This document shows, in pieces, positions 51,354 through 59,943 of a stretch of DNA of 64,000 nucleotides. The position numbers were made by a program, and so were the translations under genes. Below the pieces are notes generated by a model. That model searched no databases. It saw nothing but the letters and a program-made list of their open reading frames with translations, and had not been told where the DNA came from. How positions within the stretch are numbered: the first letter of the stretch is position 1; the number at the start of each line of letters is the position of its first letter. Location: NCBI GenBank assembly GCA_963772445.1, contig CAVYXK010000001.1, positions 310,001 through 374,000 of the forward strand, in the 5' to 3' direction. The stretch is from CAVYXK01 sp963772445 (GTDB taxonomy: Bacteria > Pseudomonadota > Alphaproteobacteria > Acetobacterales > Acetobacteraceae).

Positions 51354-52577
51354 TCAAACACCCCAGATTGGCTTGGCGGTCGCCATGTTCTGCGGAAAGA
51401 TCGTCACTGGCCGGCCGTTCTGCCACTGCACGACAACCAACTCGGCGTCCACGCGCCGGCCCTTGTCGTCGAACTTCAGATGATGACCGGGGAAGAACAG
51501 CGCCGGCCCATCCGTCATGTCCATCCGGCGGATCGCATCGGCCACCTTCACGCGGTCCGCAGCGCCGGCCATTTCCAGCGCCTGTTTCAGGATCATCACA
51601 TGCGCATAGGGGAAGATGAAATCGTGACCGAACCACGGCTCGCCGGTACGCTGGACAAAGCGCTGGCCTAGCGCGGCCTGCTCCTTGCCCGGCCAGTTGG
51701 CGAGGCCGACGATCATCCCCTGCAGGATGTCGGCGCCGGTCGTCTTCAACAGCTCCGGCGTCGCCCAGTGGCCGCCGTTGCCGATCAACGGCAGCTTGCC
51801 GCCGCCCATGCCATATTCGGCGAACGCATCGATCAGCAGTTTGTCGTCTGGCACATTGGTTGACAGCAGCAGCACGAAATCGGGCCGCGCGCTGCGCACA
51901 GGCTGTACCAGCGTCGTGGCGTCCGCCAGCGGCGGCGTATAAATCTTATCGATCACCGCGGTCAGGCCGGCATCCTTCAGGATGTGCGCGCGGATCGGCT
52001 TCAGGAAGCTCACGCTGGCCGCCGTGTTGTCGCCGATGATGGCAACCTTGGTCGGCCGCTTGCCAGTGCTGCCCTCGGCCAGCTTCATGATGATCGGCAC
52101 GACATCCGTCGCCTGCTTGTCGGCGGTGGGTGAGGCCTGGAACACGTAATGAAAGCCGCGATTGGTGATGGCGTCGGAATACGACAACGTCAGCCACGGA
52201 AGCTGTGCGCGCTCGGTCACCTCGGTTGCCGCCAGCGTGAAGGTGCTCAGCCAGCACCCGATGCCGCCGACAAGGTCGGGGTTCTGCGCCAGCATGCGCT
52301 GCCCCGCGTCTTTTGCTTTCTCCGCGCTGTCTTGGGTGTCGAAGACCAGCAGCTTCAGTTTCGCCCCGCCAAGCGCCTTCACGCCGCCGGCGGCATTCAC
52401 GTCATCGACCGCCATCTCGGCGCCCATGCGTTCCAGAATGCCCTGCCGCGCCCACGGCCCTGTCAACGGGACCAGCAACGCGATCTCGACATCCTTCGCT
52501 TGCGCCCGCGCCCGCCCAGTTACCGCTGCGGCGCCACCAAGTGCCAGCGCTGTTCGCCGGCCGATATTCCTGCTCAT
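51354..52577 (-). CDS. Branched-chain-type ABC transporter substrate-binding protein
   Basis: A 407-aa type I periplasmic binding protein of the LivJ/HAAT class. The N-terminus has a Tat-like leader (GRRTALALGGAAAVTGRARA). The mature part starts VEIALLVPLTGPWARQG and contains DDVNAAGGVKALGGAKL, FDTQDSAEKAKDAGQRML and DLVGGIGCWLSTFTLAATE, typical of the family. It completes a livHMGF-type importer encoded directly upstream. Binding proteins of this class take amino acids, urea, aromatics and other small acids; its neighbours suggest a lactone or hydroxy-acid ligand. Confidence 0.92.
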   Translation of the reverse strand: MSRNIGRRTALALGGAAAVTGRARAQAKDVEIALLVPLTGPWARQGILERMGAEMAVDDVNAAGGVKALGGAKLKLLVFDTQDSAEKAKDAGQRMLAQNPDLVGGIGCWLSTFTLAATEVTERAQLPWLTLSYSDAITNRGFHYVFQASPTADKQATDVVPIIMKLAEGSTGKRPTKVAIIGDNTAASVSFLKPIRAHILKDAGLTAVIDKIYTPPLADATTLVQPVRSARPDFVLLLSTNVPDDKLLIDAFAEYGMGGGKLPLIGNGGHWATPELLKTTGADILQGMIVGLANWPGKEQAALGQRFVQRTGEPWFGHDFIFPYAHVMILKQALEMAGAADRVKVADAIRRMDMTDGPALFFPGHHLKFDDKGRRVDAELVVVQWQNGRPVTIFPQNMATAKPIWGV

Positions 52578-52600
52578 GTCCGTCCTTCCTAGGGGTCTGT

Positions 52601-53317
52601 TCAGATTGCGCCCAAGCCGAGATAGGAGCGCCGGAGCCGGTCGTCTGCAAGCAGCGTCTGATAGGACCCGTCCAGCACCACGCGACCGGTCTCCAGCACA
52701 TAGCCGTGGTCGGCGAGTTCCAGCGCCTCGGCGACACGCTGCTCGACCAGAAGGATGGCTAGCCCGTCCTCGCGATGGATCTGCGCGATGCGCTCGAAGA
52801 TCAGATCGGCGACGGCAGGTGCCAAGCCCATCGACGGCTCGTCCAGCATCAGCAGACGTGGCGAAGACGCCAGCCCTCGCCCGATCGCGAGCATCTGCTG
52901 CTCGCCGCCGGACAGCGTGCCGGCAAGCTGGCCGGCACGCTCGGCGAGGATCGGGAACAGCGCTTGGATGCGTTCGAGCGTGTGAGTCCAGGCCACCCGG
53001 CCGGCGTGCGTGTACGCGCCCATCTCCAGATTCTCGCGCACCGTCAGTGTCTTGAAGACCTGGCGGCCTTCCGGCACATGCGCGATGCCGAGATGCGCGC
53101 GCGAAAAGGCCGGCCGGCGCAGCAGGTCTCGCTCGGAGAAACTGATCGTGCCGGAATCCGGTCGCACGATGCCGCAGATCGCCTTGAACAGCGTCGTCTT
53201 GCCGGCGCCGTTCGGGCCGACCACGGCGACGAACTGCCCTTCATTCACCGTAAGCGACACTCCGGACAGCGCGCGCAGTCCGCCATAGGACACTGCGAGG
53301 TCGCTTACGCCGAGCAT
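52601..53317 (-). CDS. livF: ABC transporter ATP-binding protein, LivF type
   Basis: A 238-aa ATPase: Walker A VVGPNGAGKTTLFKAI, Q-loop region VPEGRQVFKTLTVRENLEMGAY (the LivF hallmark), signature LSGGEQQMLAIGRGLA, Walker B RLLMLDEPSMGLAP and His switch LLVEQRV. The ATG at 53317 overlaps the end of the LivMG fusion gene by 13 bases. It is one of the two ATPases of the importer, the other being fused to LivM. Confidence 0.94.
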   Translation of the reverse strand: MLGVSDLAVSYGGLRALSGVSLTVNEGQFVAVVGPNGAGKTTLFKAICGIVRPDSGTISFSERDLLRRPAFSRAHLGIAHVPEGRQVFKTLTVRENLEMGAYTHAGRVAWTHTLERIQALFPILAERAGQLAGTLSGGEQQMLAIGRGLASSPRLLMLDEPSMGLAPAVADLIFERIAQIHREDGLAILLVEQRVAEALELADHGYVLETGRVVLDGSYQTLLADDRLRRSYLGLGAI

Positions 53318-55089
53318 TGTCTCGCCAGAAACTTGTGGCCCAGATAAGCCTCGATCACCGCCCGATTCTCGATCACCTCGCGCGGTGAGCCCTGCGCCAG
53401 CACCGCGCCATGATCGAGCACCAGGAAACGGTCGACCAGCCGCAGCATGGCGTGCATGGTGTGCTCGATGATGACGATGGTCATGCCGGTATCGCGCAGG
53501 CCGCGCAGCACATCTAGCAGCTCGTCGCATTCTTCGCGTCCCAACCCCGCCAGCGTCTCGTCGAGCAGCAGCAGCCGCGGGCGTCCGGCGAGGGCCCTGG
53601 CCAGCTCCATCAGCCGAAGCTCCTTGTTGGTGAGCTCGCCAGCGGGCCGCGTCGCGAACCGGCCCAGGGCGACGGCATCTAGTGCTGCCGCGGCCGTGGC
53701 GACGGCTGCATCGTCGTCCAGTCCGGCGCCGTAGGCACCGACGATGACGTTGTCCAGCAGAGAGAGGCGCGGAAAGCTGCGCACCACCTGGAAGGTTCGC
53801 CCGACGCCCATGCGGGCGATCTGGTGAACTTTGCGTCCACGCATGGGGATGCCGGCTAGCACTGCGTCGCCGGCATCGGCCGCGAGGACGCCGTTCAGCA
53901 CGTTGAACAGCGTGGTCTTGCCGGCGCCGTTCGGGCCGATGATGCCGAGGATCTCGCCGCTCTCGACGGAGAAGCTGACGTCGTCCACCGCCCGTAAGCC
54001 GCCGAATGAACGCGACAGGTTGCGCACGTCCAGCAGTGTGGCTCCGTTTGCGGGAGAGGGGAGGGGGCTGCACGACGGCCCCCTCCCCCCATCCCCCTCC
54101 CGCAGGGGGAGGGCGAGTTTTGTGTCAGCGCGCCGCCACACCAGATCCCGCACCGTCCAGAACAATCCCTGAGGCGCGATCAGCATGATCGCGATGATCG
54201 CCGCTCCGTACACCACACCTTGGATTCCGGGGATTATGCTCCCCAGTCGCGCGTTCAGTGTTTCGGCCAGGGGGATCAGGATTGCCGCACCAATCACCGG
54301 ACCCCACACCGTTGCCACGCCGCCGAACAACGTCACGACCAGAGCCTGCGCTGAAACCAGCACGCCGAACACCGAGTCCGGCGTCACCACCAGCAGCACG
54401 CAGGCATAGAGTCCGCCCGCTGCCGCGGCCATCGCGCCGCTGACAACCAGCCCACGCATCTTCCAACCCCAGGTGTCGATACCCGCCGCTTCTGCCGCCA
54501 GCTCGTTCTGGCGGATCGCTGTGAGCGCCAAGCCGAAGCGCGAGTTCTCCACTGTGATCGAGACCAGCATCGCGATCACCAGAAGCGCCAGCGCGACAAC
54601 CGTATAAAGGCGTGGGTCGGTGAACTGCATGAACAGCGCGGGACGCTGCTGATGCATCGGCAACGGCACTTCCTGGAACCCGAGGAACTCCAGCACGTAC
54701 AGAATGGCCAGCGGATAGGCGAGCATCGACAGCGCGAAATAGTGTCCGCGCAACCGGAACGTCGGTACGCCGATCAGTACCGCCGCCGCCGCCCCTACCA
54801 GCATCCCCAGCGGTATGCCTAGCCAAGGCGGAAGGTTCAGATATACGAGCGCCAATGTCACCGTGTAGGCGCCCAGCCCAAAGAACGCAGCGTGGCCGAA
54901 TGAAACCAATCCGCTATAACCGGAGATCAGGTTCCAGGAGAGCCCCATCGCTGCCCAGATCGGCACCAGGGTCAGCATGAGCTGATAGTAGCTGTTGTGC
55001 ACCACCGCGCACAGCGCAAGATAGGCCGCCGCGCAGATCGCCAGGGCGATCGCATCGCGCCTGATGCGGGGGCCGGCGCCTGCTCTCAT
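53305..55089 (-). CDS. LivM-LivG fusion: ABC permease joined to ATP-binding protein
   Basis: One 594-aa reading combines a LivM permease (residues about 1-318, with GLSWNLISGYSGLVSFGHAAFF and several membrane helices) and a LivG ATPase (about 351-594, Walker A IIGPNGAGKTTLFNVL, GRTFQVVRSFPRLSLLDNV, signature LTNKELRLMELARAL, Walker B RLLLLDETLAGL). The linker (about 322-350, LALPLREGDGGRGPSCSPLP) is encoded by a GC-rich palindromic repeat at about 54050-54120 rather than ordinary gene sequence. The signature departs from LSGGQ, as LivG often does. The ATG overlaps the livH stop as ATGA. Confidence 0.92.
   Translation of the reverse strand: MRAGAGPRIRRDAIALAICAAAYLALCAVVHNSYYQLMLTLVPIWAAMGLSWNLISGYSGLVSFGHAAFFGLGAYTVTLALVYLNLPPWLGIPLGMLVGAAAAVLIGVPTFRLRGHYFALSMLAYPLAILYVLEFLGFQEVPLPMHQQRPALFMQFTDPRLYTVVALALLVIAMLVSITVENSRFGLALTAIRQNELAAEAAGIDTWGWKMRGLVVSGAMAAAAGGLYACVLLVVTPDSVFGVLVSAQALVVTLFGGVATVWGPVIGAAILIPLAETLNARLGSIIPGIQGVVYGAAIIAIMLIAPQGLFWTVRDLVWRRADTKLALPLREGDGGRGPSCSPLPSPANGATLLDVRNLSRSFGGLRAVDDVSFSVESGEILGIIGPNGAGKTTLFNVLNGVLAADAGDAVLAGIPMRGRKVHQIARMGVGRTFQVVRSFPRLSLLDNVIVGAYGAGLDDDAAVATAAAALDAVALGRFATRPAGELTNKELRLMELARALAGRPRLLLLDETLAGLGREECDELLDVLRGLRDTGMTIVIIEHTMHAMLRLVDRFLVLDHGAVLAQGSPREVIENRAVIEAYLGHKFLARQCSA
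54056..54113. repeat. GC-rich palindromic repeat encoding the LivM-LivG linker
   Basis: The plus strand holds paired G/C tracts, GAGGGGAGGGGGC and GCCCCCTCCCCCC around a short centre, then CCCCTCCCGCAGGGGGAGGG. This is the style of dispersed GC-rich palindromes in high-GC genomes. It is translated in frame as the linker of the fusion protein. Confidence 0.6.
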
Positions 55090-56036
55090 GCCCGCTCCGC
55101 TGAGCGGCCAAACAGGCCCTGCGGCCGCAGCGAGACGATCAGCAGGAACACCACGAAGATCGCCGCGTTCTGAAGTTGTGGCGGCAACACCAGCGCCGAG
55201 CATTGCTGCACGAAGCCGACCGTCAGCCCGCCCCAGAAAGCGCCGAGGATGCTGCCCATTCCGCCCAGCACCACACCCGAATACATGATGATCACGTAGT
55301 CCAGGCCGACGAACGGCGTGAACGACAGGTACGTCGCCATCAATCCGCCAGCCACCGCGGTGATCGCCGCGCCGAGCCCGAAGGCGATGCGATACGCGCG
55401 ATCTACGTCGATCCCCATATACGTCGCTGCCACCGGGTTGTCGGCCGCTGCTCGCAGCGCCTTGCCGAGCCGTGTGCGCTCCATCAACAGCCACAGCGCC
55501 AACGCGACCAGGATCGCCACTGCGCATGCCACGAGTCGCGCTTTGTTGAGGAACAACGTGGCGTCGCCGACGATCGGACCGATCATGAAGGCGCGCGCCG
55601 CCAGCGGGGTCAGCACGCTGCGCGGGCTGGAGCCGAACACGATCAGCCCAGCGTTTTGCAGGATCAGCGATACGCCAAGCGTGACGATAAGTTGGCCGAA
55701 GGCACCTTCGTCCAGCAGGCCGGAGGTCCTGAGGCCGGAGACGCGGGTCAGCAACAGTCGGTGCAGCAGCGCGCCGCCGGCAAACAGCACAGGCCCGGCC
55801 ATCAGAGCGCCGACGAATGGCGCCGCCGGTCCCAGGAACGACAGCGCGCCCCAGACGCCGACGAGATACAGGCTGACATACATCCCGAGCATCAGCAGCT
55901 CACCCTGGGCGAAATTCACCACTTTCATGATGCCGAAGATCAGCCCGAGTCCTATGCACATCAGGCCATAGAGGCAGCCGATGATGAGCCCGGCCGCCAC
56001 TGCATTCAGGACGTTCTCGACCAGGACGTCGTTCAC
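55086..56036 (-). CDS. livH: ABC transporter permease, LivH type
   Basis: A 316-aa membrane permease: NAVAAGLIIGCLYGLMCIGLGLIFGIMKVVNFAQGELLMLGMY is the LivH opening, followed by QLIVTLGVSLILQNAGLIVFG, the coupling loop ERTRLGKALRAAADNPVAATYMGI and the last helices to SLRPQGLFG. It starts the importer operon; livMG follows with an ATGA overlap. A lytic transglycosylase gene ends 15 bases upstream on the same strand, so the operon may begin earlier. Confidence 0.94.
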   Translation of the reverse strand: MNDVLVENVLNAVAAGLIIGCLYGLMCIGLGLIFGIMKVVNFAQGELLMLGMYVSLYLVGVWGALSFLGPAAPFVGALMAGPVLFAGGALLHRLLLTRVSGLRTSGLLDEGAFGQLIVTLGVSLILQNAGLIVFGSSPRSVLTPLAARAFMIGPIVGDATLFLNKARLVACAVAILVALALWLLMERTRLGKALRAAADNPVAATYMGIDVDRAYRIAFGLGAAITAVAGGLMATYLSFTPFVGLDYVIIMYSGVVLGGMGSILGAFWGGLTVGFVQQCSALVLPPQLQNAAIFVVFLLIVSLRPQGLFGRSAERA

Positions 56037-56051
56037 TCCGCCTACTCCGCG

Positions 56052-56846
56052 TCACTCCGTGCGCGCTTGATTACTCACACCCACAAATTCGCGCCGCGGT
56101 GCGGCACATCCGGCGACCCGTCGCGGCAGATAAGAACCAAGAATTGCGGCAATTTGGCAGGCGCTGAGGTGCCGATGCACTCGTGCCGGCTGATGGTTCA
56201 CGTTGATGCGCAACACTCCGCCACCAACAAGATCGAGACGCATCATCGCAAGATGGCCCGACGGCATGCGCGGCGGTGGCAGACCGGCACCGACGGCAGC
56301 CACCTGTTCGCGATAGAGTGCCGCCAGCACCGGTGTTTGCGAATGATAGAACCCGATCGCGGTGAACCAGTTGCCTCCGGCAATACCGTCATGAAGCTCG
56401 CGCAGGAAACGTGCTCCGTATTCGGTGTTGGCTGCGGGATCGAACGCCTCGTCCAGCGTGGCGAAGGCGTGAGGATGCATCCGCAGATCGACCTGCATGC
56501 AGCCAACATCGAGGAAGGTAACCGACCCGGAGTCCAGCGCTTGGCGTGACCACGCGACCGCCTGCTCCTTGGTGGCGAAGAACACACCCTCGCCGTCGGC
56601 ATCGACGGTCCACGGCCAGGGCTGCAGGGCACCGGAAGGCGATGCCCGGCCGCTTTCGACCTTCGACATGACCGCGAGCAGGCCGGGCGGCGTGTCGTAG
56701 TGGCGCTCGGCAGCCGGTATCGCCGCCAGGCAGAGGCTCGACGGATCGCTCTGGTCGTGTGTTGCGGATGCCGCTTGCACCGCAGCTGGGGCGGCGAGCA
56801 GCGCGACCAACGATGCCACGAACAGGCGGAGCAAGGTGCAAGGCAT
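56052..56846 (-). CDS. SLT-type lytic transglycosylase-like exported protein
   Basis: A 264-aa protein with a signal peptide (MPCTLLRLFVASLVALLAAPAAVQAAS) and a lysozyme-like SLT domain: AAERHYDTPPGLLAVMSKVESGRAS (catalytic Glu in KVESG), WPWTVDADGEGVFF, DVGCMQVDLRMHPHAF and the AANTEYGARFLRELHD helix. It would cleave peptidoglycan in the periplasm. The ATG at 56846 is chosen because it gives a signal peptide directly; the longer reading from 56981 adds an unrelated basic stretch. It is divergent from the peptide-binding protein. Confidence 0.88.
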   Translation of the reverse strand: MPCTLLRLFVASLVALLAAPAAVQAASATHDQSDPSSLCLAAIPAAERHYDTPPGLLAVMSKVESGRASPSGALQPWPWTVDADGEGVFFATKEQAVAWSRQALDSGSVTFLDVGCMQVDLRMHPHAFATLDEAFDPAANTEYGARFLRELHDGIAGGNWFTAIGFYHSQTPVLAALYREQVAAVGAGLPPPRMPSGHLAMMRLDLVGGGVLRINVNHQPARVHRHLSACQIAAILGSYLPRRVAGCAAPRREFVGVSNQARTE

Positions 56847-56972
56847 GGCGGCGGACCCTATGAGCCCGGACGGGAGTGCACAACCCGGCCCTACCGCCCC
56901 AGAATTCTTGACCCTCCGCACCGCCGGTCGCACGGTGGTTCCAGGCAGATACCGGTCACGCGGAGGAATTGA

Positions 56973-58565
56973 ATGCTGCAAAGACGCACCTTCGTCGCCG
57001 GGTCGATTGCTGCTGTGTTGTCCTCAGCGACCCAAGCGGTAGGTGGCACCGCCCGGTCCGATCCGAAAATCCTCCGCGTCGTGCCACAAGCGGAGCCACA
57101 ATCCTTCGATCCGGTCTTCGCGCAGGTCAACAACGTTTCCATGCACGGCGCCATGATTTACGACCAGTTGTTCGGCTGGGACGACAAGATGAACGTTCAG
57201 CCGCAAATGGTCGATACCTGGAAGCTGTCCGACGACCATCTGCTCTACACCTTTACCCTGCGCCGCGGTCTCAAGTTCCACGACGGCAGCGATGTCACGA
57301 CACGCGACGTGATCCCCTCGCTCAAACGCATGTTCGTGCGCGACAGCCAGAACCAGATCCTGGCTGGGCTGATCGTGAGTTATGAACGGATCGATGACCG
57401 CACGTTCACCTTGCGCCTGAAGCAACCTTTTGCGTTCACCGAATTCCTGCTCGGCGGAAGCAATGGCGTGGTCGGCGCCATCATGCGCGAGAAGGACGCG
57501 CTAACCGATCCATTCACGCCGGTGCGCGCACGCATCGGGTCCGGCCCGTTCCGCTTCGTCGAGGCGGAATATGTGCCCGGCGCACGGTTGGTGTACGAGA
57601 AATTCGACGGCTACGTGCCTCGCCCAGAACCGGCCAGCGGCTTTGCCGGCGGCAAGGTGGTAAAGGTCGATCGCGTCGAGTGGATCATCATCCGGGATCC
57701 TTCGACGGCGTATCTCGCCCTGCAGCAGGGCGAGGTCGATCTGCTCGATGCCCCACCGCTCGATCTGCTGCCGACCGTCGAGCGCGACAAGGACATCGTC
57801 ATCGGTCAGGTTTGGCCGCTGAAATCGTACGCGGTGCTGCGCTTCAACGAGCTGTGGCCGCCGTTCGACAACCTCAAGGCGCGCCAGGCGGTCGGCCACG
57901 CGATGAGCCAGGTCGATTACATGTCGGCGGCTTATGGCGACCCGAAATATTGGCATCAATGCTACGCCTATTGGGTCTGTGGCAGCCCGAACGGTAACGA
58001 GGTCGGGTCGGAGGCATACCGCAAGCCCGATCTCGAGCTGGCGCGACAGTTGGTCCGCGAGTCAGGTTATGACGGCAGGCCCGTGGTGCTGATCGGCGGC
58101 TCCGATATCCCGGCCTATCAGCGGCTCAGTCTGGTGACCGTCGATCTGTTGCAGAAGATCGGCTTCAAGGTCGATCTGCAGATGTCGGACTGGGGCAGCG
58201 TGGCGACGCGCCGGCAGAAGAAGGATCCGCCGTGGAAGGGCGGCTGGAACCTGTTCCATACCAGCGCGAACGGCGCGCAGCTCGCAAGCCCGCTCACCAG
58301 CCCATCGACCATCACTACCTGCGACGGCAAGAACTTCTACGGCTGGCCGTGCGACCAGGTGGAGGAGGACATGCGTCTCCGCTATATCCGCGAACCCGAT
58401 CCTGCCAAGCGGATGGAGTTGTTGCTCGACATGCACCGGCGCCTTTGGGAGGTGCTGCCCTACCTGCCGCTCGGCCAGTTCGTGCAGCCTTTCCTGTGGC
58501 GCAGCAATATCTCCGGGGTGTTGAGATCGAACGTGCTGGCCTTCTGGAATATTAGCAAAACCTAG
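56973..58565 (+). CDS. Tat-exported peptide/nickel-type ABC substrate-binding protein
   Basis: A 530-aa SBP family 5 protein. The leader (MLQRRTFVAGSIAAVLSS) has the twin-arginine pattern. The mature protein carries PQAEPQSFDPVFAQVNNVSMHGAMIYDQLFGWDD, YTFTLRRGLKFHDGSDVTTRDV, FRFVEAEYVPGARLVYEKFDGY and YGDPKYWHQCYAYWVC, typical of oligopeptide/glutathione-type binding proteins. GGAGG precedes the ATG. No permease or ATPase genes (opp/dpp) are next to it, so it is an orphan receptor here. Confidence 0.92.
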   Translation: MLQRRTFVAGSIAAVLSSATQAVGGTARSDPKILRVVPQAEPQSFDPVFAQVNNVSMHGAMIYDQLFGWDDKMNVQPQMVDTWKLSDDHLLYTFTLRRGLKFHDGSDVTTRDVIPSLKRMFVRDSQNQILAGLIVSYERIDDRTFTLRLKQPFAFTEFLLGGSNGVVGAIMREKDALTDPFTPVRARIGSGPFRFVEAEYVPGARLVYEKFDGYVPRPEPASGFAGGKVVKVDRVEWIIIRDPSTAYLALQQGEVDLLDAPPLDLLPTVERDKDIVIGQVWPLKSYAVLRFNELWPPFDNLKARQAVGHAMSQVDYMSAAYGDPKYWHQCYAYWVCGSPNGNEVGSEAYRKPDLELARQLVRESGYDGRPVVLIGGSDIPAYQRLSLVTVDLLQKIGFKVDLQMSDWGSVATRRQKKDPPWKGGWNLFHTSANGAQLASPLTSPSTITTCDGKNFYGWPCDQVEEDMRLRYIREPDPAKRMELLLDMHRRLWEVLPYLPLGQFVQPFLWRSNISGVLRSNVLAFWNISKT

Positions 58566-58983
58566 CCGGGTCGCCCCCGCCCGTTGAGCACCAAGACCAA
58601 CGTTTCCCCGACGGCGCATACCCCGCCTCGCGGCCTTCAACGCGTGCAAAATCGAACAGTTCTGCGCTACACTCTGTCTGAATTGGGGAGATTCTCTGTT
58701 CCGGGAAAACTCTTGTTAGCAGAACGATTTTCGCCGGTTCGGAGCCCCGATGCACCGGATTCGGTGAGAAATGCGGGTTAACGCTTCATCAACCTTTCCG
58801 CACCGGCCTGCCACGTTAAAGATTTGAATCGCGGCCGAACCCGGCGAGCCCGATGGCCGCAACCAAACGATAGAGCCGGCGCCGCACCGCGCCGCACCGC
58901 ATGGCTGGCAGCACCTCGACTAGCGCCACCCCCCGGAAACAAAAATACTTGCCGTATCCATACGATTGGCTCATTCTGAGAGC
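58566..58983 (+). other. Intergenic region upstream of the CHAP gene
   Basis: No convincing gene in 418 bases. It contains a short tandem repeat (CGCCGCACCG twice, about 58879-58898) and AT-richer stretches (CTTGTTAGCAGAACG, GGTTAACGCTTCATCAACC) that could be promoter or regulator sites. I see no terminator with a clear T-tract. Confidence 0.4.
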
Positions 58984-59730
58984 ATGATGGTCCGGCACGT
59001 GCGTGTGGTCGCCGTTCTGGCGATGGTAGCGCTGGGTTGCCCGCCTCCTGCCCGGGCGTGGGACGGTTTGCTTCAGTGCGTGCCATTCGCGCGCGCGCTG
59101 TCCAGCATTTCCTTGTATGGGGACGCTTGGCGATGGTGGTCGGCGGCGGCAGGGCGCTTCGATCGTGGGCATGTTCCACAAGCCGGTAGCGTTCTGAGTT
59201 TCCGGCCCAATCTGCGAATGCCACTCGGTCACGTCGCCGTTGTCACCCGTGTGGTCGGCGCGCGGGAGATCGAGATCGACCACGCCAACTGGGCTTTTCC
59301 CGGAGCAATCAGCCGCAGCGTTCAGGTGGTGGACGTTTCCGAGCAGAACGACTGGACGGCGGTTCGCGTCGAACTGGGTCGAAGCAATTACTTCGGCCAA
59401 GTCTATGCCACGAACGGTTTCATCTACGGCCGTCCCATAGACTTGGGACCGCAGATCATTAACGTGGCGGAAGCGCTGCGGACGGGTAGCCCCTATGTGA
59501 TCCAGGTTGCCGATGCCCTTCACGCTGGGAACGACGGAGCGCATATCATCGACGTGGCTGCTTTTCTCCGGTCGCACCATGCCGCCGAGCCGGCGATCCG
59601 GCAAAGTCCTGTTCCAAACGTCATGGCCGGCGAAGGCACGCCATCCGCGTCTTCTCGCGCTAGACCCTTGGTGGCGCAAGCAGTCCTTCGACCTCTTGGA
59701 CGGGCATCACAAAATCGGCCCCTGCAATGA
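58984..59730 (+). CDS. Exported CHAP-domain amidohydrolase/peptidase
   Basis: A 248-aa protein with a signal peptide (VVAVLAMVALGCPPPARAW) and a CHAP cysteine-peptidase domain: nucleophile Cys in LLQCVPFARALSS, catalytic His in LGHVAVVTRVVG and the third residue in EIDHANWAFPG. CHAP enzymes cut peptidoglycan cross-links or amides. The C-terminal third (about 155-248) is low in motifs. The ATG at 58984 is preferred to an in-frame start at 58966. It is convergent with the TPR-SPOR gene and near a ClpP-like periplasmic protein, suggesting an envelope cluster. Confidence 0.85.
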   Translation: MMVRHVRVVAVLAMVALGCPPPARAWDGLLQCVPFARALSSISLYGDAWRWWSAAAGRFDRGHVPQAGSVLSFRPNLRMPLGHVAVVTRVVGAREIEIDHANWAFPGAISRSVQVVDVSEQNDWTAVRVELGRSNYFGQVYATNGFIYGRPIDLGPQIINVAEALRTGSPYVIQVADALHAGNDGAHIIDVAAFLRSHHAAEPAIRQSPVPNVMAGEGTPSASSRARPLVAQAVLRPLGRASQNRPLQ

Positions 59731-59943
59731 TGTGAGTATCGGCCGGAGAGACTTCAAGCTCACAGAGACTTTGTCATAACTCCCAGATTAGGTTCCGGTG
59801 ATGATCGCGGCTGCGATCGGCGGCGGCATGGGGGCATGGCGGTTTCGTGAAAGAACGAACTCGCCTTCATTCTTGCTGAAGAGCACCGCGCTCCGGAGCC
59901 GCATGTCGGACGCAGAGTGGCCGTCTTGCACAAGCCGCCCCAG

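Noticed and set aside
58770..58830. TTAA-like half-sites resembling CtrA boxes before the CHAP gene
   Set aside because: GTTAACGCTTCATCAACC and ACGTTAAAG do not match TTAA-N7-TTAA exactly, and no second criterion supports them.
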